From assembly GCF_016863435.1 (NCBI RefSeq), contig NZ_BOOW01000006.1, positions 586,025 to 650,024 on the forward strand: a stretch of 64,000 bases of DNA, in the 5' to 3' direction. Every line of letters begins with the position of its first letter. Positions within the stretch are counted from its first letter, which is position 1. The DNA is from Sinosporangium siamense. GTDB taxonomy: Bacteria; Actinomycetota; Actinomycetes; Streptosporangiales; Streptosporangiaceae. The notes beneath the pieces are model-generated. The model saw only the letters and a program-made list of their open reading frames with translations, was not told the origin of the DNA and did not search any database. Positions 59,601-64,000 of this stretch are shown here, piece by piece. The translations under genes and the position numbers were made by a program.

Positions 59601-62600
59601 GGCGTACTTCGGCGACACTCCTCCCGCCGAGCTGCCCACGACCGCGTTCCGCAGGCGGCGCTACTGGCTGGAGTCGCCGCGCACCGCCTCCGCTGATCAC
59701 CCGTGGTTGAGCGGCCCGGTCGAGTCGGCCTCGACGGGGGAGAAGCTGTTCACCGGGCGGCTCTCCCTCCGCAGCCAACCGTGGCTGGCCGATCACCGTG
59801 TCGCGGGCACGGTGATCCTGCCCGCCGGCGCGCTGCTGGAGCTGGCCTGGCACGCGGGCGCGTCGACGGGGTGCCCGGCCGTTGAGGAGCTCACGCTCGA
59901 ACGCCCCCTTCCCCTGCCCGAGCGGGGTCACGTCGAGGTGCAACTGGCCGTCGCCGCCCCGGACGAGGAGGGGCGCAGGGCGTTGTCGGTGTACGGCAGG
60001 GCGGCGGCCGGCCCTTGGGTCAGGCACGGCACCGGCCTCCTCGGCCCCGAGGTGCCGCCCGGTGTCGCGGAGGTCGCCGCGCCCGGTGGCGGCGTCGGCG
60101 ACGTCTACGCCAGGCTCCACGGCCGGGGTTACGCCTACGGTCCCGCCTTCCGCGGCCTGCGGAGCGTCCACCACGCGGGAGACGAGGTGTACGCCGAGGC
60201 CGGGCTGCCGGAGGGAGTGCCGCGCGCTCGATTCGGGGTGCACCCGGCGCTGCTGGACGCCGCCCTGCACGCCTGGGTCGACCGGCCCGGCACGGCGGGA
60301 GCACCCCCCGAGCTGCCCTTCACCGTCACCGGCGCGTCCCTCGCCGTGACTGGCGCGGAAAACCTCCGGGTACGGCTCACGCCCACGGAAGGCGGGGTCT
60401 CCCTGACGGCGTCCGACGAGCGGGGAGACACCGTCCTGTCGATCGGCGAACTGGTGTTCCGCCCGGCCGAGCCCGGCTCAGCAGGCTTGTCCCATCCCGT
60501 CGGGTCCGGCTCCGCAGGTTTGTCCCATCCCGTCGGGTCCGGCTCCGCCGTACTGGACACTGCCGGGTTGTACCGCCTCGCCTGGCACGCCCACGAGTTT
60601 GGCGACGACTCCGCCCCCGAGTGGCAGGTCGCCGAATGCCCACGTCCCGGTGACATGTCCGCCGATGGCGTACGCGCCACCACCCACTGGGCGCTCGCGC
60701 TGCTGCGGGACCGGCTGGACGGTCACCACCCCGGGCTCGTCGTGGTGACCCGGGGTGCGGTCGCCGTCGAAGCCGGTGAGGTGCCCGACCCGGCGCAGGC
60801 CGCCGTCTGGGGGCTGGTGCGCTCCGCGCAGACCGAGCACCCGGGCCGCCTCGTACTGGTGGACATCGACGACCGGTCCGCCCACCTGGTCCCGCAGGCC
60901 GCCGCGAGCAGCGAACCCCAGCTCGCCCTGCGCGGCGGCGCCGCCTATGTGCCCCGCCTGACCGCCGCGGGCCGGGCGGCATCCTTGAGCGCCGGCATAT
61001 TGCCGGACGGGGCGCCAGTCCCGGTGCCACGGCCGGATGCTGCGAGCGGGTCGGCAGTCCTGGACTCCGGCGTGATCCCACGGGCCGCCGCAGGCGGCGA
61101 ACCCCGGCTCGCCCTTGGCGGCGCCGCCCACGTGCCCCGCCTGAGCGCCATCGGCCGGTCGGCACCTCCGGAGTCCGGCACGTCGCCGGGCGGGTGGCGG
61201 CTTGTGGTTGTGGAGCGTGGCACCTTCGAGGGGCTCGCCCCGGTGCCTCATCCGGACGCCGCGGCGCCGCTCGCTCCGGGTCAGGTGCGGGTGGCCGTGC
61301 GGGCGGCGGGGGTGAACTTCCGGGACGTGCTCGGCACGCTGGGCCACTACCCGGGCGACCCGGGCCCGTTGGGGCTGGAGGCCGCGGGTGTCGTCGCCGA
61401 GGTGGCGGCCGACATCGCGGACCTTGCTGTCGGAGACCGGGTGATGGGGGTCTTCTCCGGCGCCTTCGCTCCGCTCGCCGTCACCGACCGGCGGCTCCTC
61501 GCGCCGATCCCCGCCGGGTGGACGTTTCCGCAGGCCGCTGCTGCGCCCATCGCCTACCTGACCGCCTACCACGCGCTGGTCGAACTCGCCGGTCTGCGGG
61601 GCGGTGAGAGTTGCCTTGTGCACTCGGCGGCAGGTGGCGTCGGCATGGCGGCCGTCCGGCTCGCCCGCCATCTGGGTGCGGATGTGTACGGCACGGCCTC
61701 TCCGGCCAAGCACGCCGCCACAGGCCTGCCCGCCGAGCGTCTTTCGTCCTCACGTGAACCTTCCTTTGAAGGCCGGTTCCGCGCCGCGACCGGCGGACGC
61801 GGGGTGGACGTCGTGCTCAACTCCCTCGCCGGAGAGCTGACGGACGCCTCCCTGCGGTTGCTGGCGCCTGGCGGCCGGTTCGTCGAACTCGGCAAGACCG
61901 ACGTCCGCGACCCCGCCGGAGTGCGCTACCAGGCCTTCGACCTGCTCGATCTCCCACCGGACCGGATCGGACGCATGCTCGCCGCACTCGCGCCCCTCCT
62001 CGCCGACGGGACCCTGGAGCCGCTGCCGGTCACCGCGTGGGATGTGCGGCGGGCACCTGAGGCGTTCCGGCACATCGGCCAGGCCCGCCACGTCGGCAAG
62101 GTCGTGCTGACCGTTCCACCCCCGGCACTGTCAGGCACCGGGGACGGGACGGCGCCGGGCATCGCCCTGGTTACCGGCGGCACCGGGGGCGAGACGGCGT
62201 CCGGCACCGCTCTGAGCAACAGCGGCACTGCCCTGATCACCGGCGGCACCGGCGCGCTCGGCGGGGCGCTCGCCCGCCACCTCGTCACCGCGTACGGCAT
62301 GCGCCACCTCATCCTCGTGAGCCGTCGTGGGCCGGATGCCGAGGGGGCGGCGGAGCTGGAACGCGACCTGCTGGCGCTCGGGGCGTCGTCGGTCACCGTG
62401 GCCGCCTGTGACGTGGCCGACCGCGAGGCTCTCGCCGTACTCCTCGCCGGGGTGCCTGCCGAGCGGCGGCTGACCCTTGTGGTGCACGCGGCCGGGGCCC
62501 TGGACGACACCGTCGTCACCGGCCTCACCCCGGAACGGCTCGACGGCGTGTTGCGCCCCAAGGTCGACGCGGCTCTGCATCTCCACGAACTCACCTCGGG

Positions 62601-63480
62601 AGCGGATCTTTCGGAGTTTGTCCTGTTCTCCTCGGTGATGGGGGTGCTGGGTGGGGCGGGGCAGGCCAACTACGCTGCGGCCAACGCCGCTCTCGACGCC
62701 CTGGCCCAGCACCGCCGTACGCGCGGCCTGCCGGCGACCTCACTCGCCTGGGGGCCCTGGGAGGGCGGGGACGTCGCGGCGTGTGGCATGGCGGGTGGGC
62801 TGGCCGCGGCAGACCGGGCGCGGATGGCGCGTTTAGGACTGCGGCCCATCGCCACCCCCGACGCTCTCAAGCTGTTCGACCTCGCCCTGTCCGGTGAGGA
62901 CGCCGTGGTCGCGCCGCTCGCTCTGGACCTCGGCGTCCTGCGCCGGCTTGGCGAAGAGACACTCCCGGTGCTGCGGCACCTGCGGCCCGCCACGAGCACT
63001 CCGGAAGGCCGCACCCCGCAACCGTCCTCTTCCCGCCCGTCCTCCCCGAGCCCCGCCGGCCGGGGCGGTCTCCGCGAACGACTCGAAGCCGCGGCTCCCG
63101 CCGACCGGGAGAAGCTGCTGGCCGACCTCGTGCGAGCCCAGGCCGCCGCCGTCCTGGGCCATGGGGCGAGCGACGCCGTCGACGCCGACATGCCCTTCAA
63201 GGAGCTCGGCTTCGACTCCCTCACCTCCGTCGAACTTCGCAACCGGCTCGGCACCGCCACCGGGCTGCGCCTCCCCGCCGCGCTGCTGTTCAACCACCCC
63301 ACCCCGGCGGCTCTGGTCCGTCACCTGAACGATCGCCTGTTCCCCGACCACCCACCCTCGGCCCCGCCGCCGCCCCCACCACCGGCGGCCCCGCCCTCGG
63401 AGCTCACCGAACGGCTCCGCACGGCCGACGTCGACGACCTCCTCAGCTTCATCGACAAGGAACTCACACGTGGCGAATGA
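53620..63480 (+). CDS. Type I modular polyketide synthase: loading module plus module 1
   Basis: 3286 residues. Loading module: KSQ with Gln166 in place of the active-site Cys (VDAAQSSS), AT with Ser726 (GHSQGE) and YASH at 825-828 (methylmalonyl-CoA), and ACP Ser1089. Module 1: KS with Cys1308 (DTACSSS), AT with Ser1773 (GHSVGE) and HAFH at 1873-1876 (malonyl-CoA), DH with His2059 and Asp2213, ER with HSAAGGVG from 2668, KR with LDD at 2961-2963 and Tyr3018 (B-type), and ACP Ser3200. A C-terminal docking helix ends the protein. The prediction is a propionate starter extended by one fully reduced acetate. It has three TTA codons and a triplicated KS-AT linker. ATG 53620 follows GAGGGACAGG. 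Confidence 0.96.
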   Translation: MGKFGVRRDHRDAIAVIGLSCRFPQAGNPAEFWHLLKHGVDAVTAPPAGRPGLAARPGGYLNAIDGFDAEFFGISPREAAVMDPRQRLMLELGWEALEDARVVPGDLRGSRTGTFVGAMWDDYAALAADTPLTSHAMTGLHRGVIANRISYVLGLRGPSLTVDAAQSSSLVAVHLACESLRRGESHLALAGGVNLLIGPFAADVSAAFGGLSAQGRCATFDAGADGYVRGEGGAVLVLKPLAAALSDGDRVYCVIRGSAVGNDGGGRTLTTPDAAAQEDVVRRAHADAGVHPREVHYVELHGSGTPVGDPVEARALAAAFERAPLRVGSVKTNIGHLEGAAGIAGLVKAALCVALGELVPSLHFEAPHPGIPLDELGLTVQTSAAPWPAGAHPRTAGVSSFGMGGTNCHIVLSEAPPAVEVPRAEAGAVVSGAGSYGGSRVEAPPAAVGSSGDGGAGDAPGALAPASEADVAEAPGVWVLSARTDAALRAQAVRLLNLLEPAPDLAGLGLSSAATRSVVERRAVAAPDQDGLLGGSQSAPDLAGLGLSRAATRTVSEHRAAAARDREGPLGGWESLPRPDLADVGLSLATTRTVFERRAAVTAQDRAGLLRGLAGLAAGEPAPGLVQRAGTAGAGRVAFVFPGQGSQWAGMAVRLLATAPAFRERMAECSAAFQPYLGFSLLDRLAAGERLTGDDVVQPALFAMMVSLAALWEAHGVRPAAVAGHSQGEIAAACVAGALTLDDAARLVALRSRAMSAIAGRGGMLSLALNPGEVESRLAGWPGLAVAAVNGLASVVVSGDAGAIDELQASCEAEGTRARRVAVDYASHCAHVDVMRERLLGELAFLRPGAAEVEFYSTVTAGALDTGGLDADYWYRNLRQPVRFHDTVQVMAAAGYDLLVEVSPHPLLTGAVRDTLGDRVAAVGTLRRDEGGMERFRTSLAEAQVAGASVDWAAVFPGARRVDLPTYVFQRRRHWLDTGVTPASAVRGVGDGAGSGATSASAVPGGNLRCDSGGEGAGSASEEPEDTSGLLTGRGADEAFAVAGVPQDRGNAPADLAHAVRAHVAAIAGHYAPDAVDMDRTFKDLGFDSAMSVELCERLAVVAGRPVPGTAVFDHPTPSALAAYLRAQPVAAVALPAAALHGEPIAIIGMACRFPGGVSSPEELWELVVSGREAVSGFPVDRGWDLEALAEVSASGLGGFLDGAGDFDAGFFGISPREALAMDPQQRLLLEISWEAVERAGIDPVSLRGSRTAVYAGAMPTDYGPRLYETSGETAGYGLTGTTSSVVSGRVAYTLGLEGPAVTVDTACSSSLVAVHQAVGALRAGECGLALAGGVTVMANPGMFVEFSRQGGLAVDGRCKSFAASADGTAWAEGAGVLLLERLSDAVRAGRRVLGVVRGSAVNQDGASNGLTAPNGPSQERVVVQALADAGLVSSQVDVVEAHGTGTALGDPIEARALTATYGQERDRPLWLGSLKSNIGHTQAAAGVGGLIKMVMAMREGVLPSTLHVDEPTPHVDWSAGRVSLLTEAREWPAGERRAGVSSFGISGTNAHVIVEGVQASGEPGAGSCSATIAQPSGNAAEPSHPVEEAGPAALPVPWIVTGRDDEAVREQAARLREHLAARPGAGSAAVGRALATTRARFARRAALIAARPEDFALGLAALAEGREAPNLVLGTASGEPGYLFTGQGSQRHAMGRELHAAHPVFADALEEVWAGLMPYVGHRPADLVFGAEPNALLDRTEHAQGALFALEVALFRLLGHWGMRPAVLVGHSVGELAAAHVAGVMSLADACALVAARGRLMGALPEGGAMVALEAAEHEVAPLLAGREHELALAAVNGPAAVVVSGDEGPVLAVAARFEALGRRIRRLRVSHAFHSPRMEGMLDEFREVAEKVTYGEPRIPVVSTVNGLSALFSADHWVRQVREPVRFADAVLAAGVRTFLELGPDGVLSAMGADCVPDALFAPLLRRGRPETTTLATAVATAAVHGATVDWAAYFGDTPPAELPTTAFRRRRYWLESPRTASADHPWLSGPVESASTGEKLFTGRLSLRSQPWLADHRVAGTVILPAGALLELAWHAGASTGCPAVEELTLERPLPLPERGHVEVQLAVAAPDEEGRRALSVYGRAAAGPWVRHGTGLLGPEVPPGVAEVAAPGGGVGDVYARLHGRGYAYGPAFRGLRSVHHAGDEVYAEAGLPEGVPRARFGVHPALLDAALHAWVDRPGTAGAPPELPFTVTGASLAVTGAENLRVRLTPTEGGVSLTASDERGDTVLSIGELVFRPAEPGSAGLSHPVGSGSAGLSHPVGSGSAVLDTAGLYRLAWHAHEFGDDSAPEWQVAECPRPGDMSADGVRATTHWALALLRDRLDGHHPGLVVVTRGAVAVEAGEVPDPAQAAVWGLVRSAQTEHPGRLVLVDIDDRSAHLVPQAAASSEPQLALRGGAAYVPRLTAAGRAASLSAGILPDGAPVPVPRPDAASGSAVLDSGVIPRAAAGGEPRLALGGAAHVPRLSAIGRSAPPESGTSPGGWRLVVVERGTFEGLAPVPHPDAAAPLAPGQVRVAVRAAGVNFRDVLGTLGHYPGDPGPLGLEAAGVVAEVAADIADLAVGDRVMGVFSGAFAPLAVTDRRLLAPIPAGWTFPQAAAAPIAYLTAYHALVELAGLRGGESCLVHSAAGGVGMAAVRLARHLGADVYGTASPAKHAATGLPAERLSSSREPSFEGRFRAATGGRGVDVVLNSLAGELTDASLRLLAPGGRFVELGKTDVRDPAGVRYQAFDLLDLPPDRIGRMLAALAPLLADGTLEPLPVTAWDVRRAPEAFRHIGQARHVGKVVLTVPPPALSGTGDGTAPGIALVTGGTGGETASGTALSNSGTALITGGTGALGGALARHLVTAYGMRHLILVSRRGPDAEGAAELERDLLALGASSVTVAACDVADREALAVLLAGVPAERRLTLVVHAAGALDDTVVTGLTPERLDGVLRPKVDAALHLHELTSGADLSEFVLFSSVMGVLGGAGQANYAAANAALDALAQHRRTRGLPATSLAWGPWEGGDVAACGMAGGLAAADRARMARLGLRPIATPDALKLFDLALSGEDAVVAPLALDLGVLRRLGEETLPVLRHLRPATSTPEGRTPQPSSSRPSSPSPAGRGGLRERLEAAAPADREKLLADLVRAQAAAVLGHGASDAVDADMPFKELGFDSLTSVELRNRLGTATGLRLPAALLFNHPTPAALVRHLNDRLFPDHPPSAPPPPPPPAAPPSELTERLRTADVDDLLSFIDKELTRGE
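55126..55470 (+). repeat. Triplicated KS-AT linker segment in the PKS loading module
   Basis: Three copies start at 55126, 55237 and 55354 (periods 111 and 117 bp, 37 and 39 codons). Each begins PDLA-x-x-GLS-x-A(T)TR-x-V-x-E-(H)RRA and ends in a GLL/GPL-G step. Normal modules have one copy. Frame is kept throughout. Confidence 0.85.
60475..60540 (+). repeat. 33-bp tandem duplication in the DH-KR linker
   Basis: Two 33-bp units (60475-60507 and 60508-60540) differ at two positions and encode [11 protein letters not shown] twice. The second is followed by a copy of GGCTCCGCCGTAC (60541-60553). Frame is preserved. Confidence 0.85.
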
Positions 63481-64000
63481 CGAGCAGCTAGTCGAATATC
63501 TCCGCCGTGTAGCCATCGAACTCCAGGAAACCCGCCAACGCCTGCACGAGGTGGAGTCCAGGCGTTCCGAGCCAATCGCCATCGTGGGGATGGCCTGCCG
63601 GTTCCCCGGTGGGGTGACCTCGCCGGAGGGGCTGTGGGAGCTGGTGGCCTCCGGGACGGACGCGATCTCGGGATTCCCGGCCGACCGCGGGTGGGACCTC
63701 GCGGACCTGTTCGGCGGAGGGCCCGGCCGCACCGGCACCTCGGCCACGCGGGAAGGCGGGTTCCTCTACGAGGCGGCCGACTTCGACGCCGGATTTTTCG
63801 GGATCTCGCCGCGTGAGGCGCTGGCTATGGATCCGCAGCAGCGGTTGTTGCTGGAGATCTCGTGGGAGGCGGTCGAGCGGGCCGGGATCGATCCGGCGTC
63901 CCTGCGCGGCAGCAGGACGGGCGTCTTCGTCGGTGCCATAGCCCAGGACTACGCGGCTCCTCTGCACTCACCCCCTGAGGGATTCGAAGGCCACCTGCTC
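63470..64000 (+). CDS. Type I polyketide synthase, next protein (partial, N-terminus)
   Basis: 177 residues are visible before the window ends. GTG 63470 overlaps the previous PKS stop by 11 bp. The first 30 residues form a coiled-coil docking domain ([20 protein letters not shown]), expected to pair with the C-terminal helix of the preceding protein. Then a KS domain begins: [46 protein letters not shown]. The active-site Cys lies beyond the window. The module's chemistry cannot be predicted from here. Confidence 0.95.
   Translation, partial: MANDEQLVEYLRRVAIELQETRQRLHEVESRRSEPIAIVGMACRFPGGVTSPEGLWELVASGTDAISGFPADRGWDLADLFGGGPGRTGTSATREGGFLYEAADFDAGFFGISPREALAMDPQQRLLLEISWEAVERAGIDPASLRGSRTGVFVGAIAQDYAAPLHSPPEGFEGHLL

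Noticed and set aside
57202..60270. Very long open frame on the minus strand opposite the PKS (about 1020 codons)
   Set aside because: It is the mirror of high-GC codons in the PKS gene. The translation is Arg/Pro/Gly/His-rich with no domain, and the plus-strand PKS domains are unambiguous.

Overview
The window is GC-rich actinobacterial DNA with GTG and TTG starts and many overlapping stop/start junctions. SsgB (found in sporulating actinomycetes), a type I modular polyketide synthase, SigE-family sigma factors, DUF6879 and STAND-NTPase genes point to a mycelial, spore-forming actinomycete. A member of the Streptosporangiales is my best guess; that is an inference from gene content, not a sequence match.

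Left part (1-12 kb): the tail of a gene, an acetyltransferase remnant, a tandem universal stress protein, an RlaP-type nucleotidyltransferase, a lipoprotein polysaccharide deacetylase, an acyl-CoA carboxylase beta/epsilon pair, an MBL-fold hydrolase, and a three-gene molybdenum hydroxylase operon resembling PaoABC/YagTSR. Next come a 110-bp tandem repeat and a tRNA cluster (Gly-GCC, Cys-GCA, Val-GAC, minus strand).

12-24.5 kb: histidine ammonia-lyase, a pabB-pabC pair, a divergent pair of lipoproteins (LVIVD propeller and DUF305), ssgB, tRNA-Val(CAC) with a clear terminator, and an HxlR regulator divergent from an imine-reductase-like oxidoreductase. Two membrane genes that look like an ABC permease without its ATPase follow, then a patch of decayed genes (GNAT, aldo/keto reductase) and a DUF4291 gene.

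24.5-28.9 kb: a compact, overlapping three-gene operon (small protein, DUF6879 protein, NB-ARC/TPR STAND NTPase) behind a palindromic operator. Beside it is a sulfotransferase gene broken by one in-frame TAG.

28.9-42 kb: an eight-gene minus-strand catabolic cluster (amidohydrolase, two FAH-fold hydrolases, gentisate-dioxygenase-like bicupin, NTF2-like, YciI-like, beta-hydroxyacid dehydrogenase, two-domain VOC extradiol dioxygenase). It is divergent from an IclR regulator with two operator-like sites 20 bp apart. Its substrate is unknown; this is the best candidate for an undescribed pathway. It is followed by a Lrp/AsnC regulator divergent from a transketolase/PDH-E1-like enzyme, and by a flavohemoglobin.

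42-53 kb: an alpha/beta hydrolase plus MFS exporter under a divergent TetR regulator, a SigE-family sigma factor overlapping a membrane-anchored partner, a P450, a PASTA lipoprotein, a six-helix membrane protein, and an ABC exporter (ATPase plus FtsX-type permease).

53-64 kb: after a 635-bp AT-richer, hairpin-rich leader, a modular PKS begins. Protein 1 is KSQ-AT(methylmalonyl)-ACP-KS-AT(malonyl)-DH-ER-KR-ACP, predicted to build a propionate starter plus one fully reduced acetate unit. Protein 2 starts in an 11-bp overlap and runs off the window. Odd points are a triplicated KS-AT linker, three TTA codons, and a 13-14 bp motif (GGCT(T)CCGCCGTAC) scattered through the window, including in PKS linkers.
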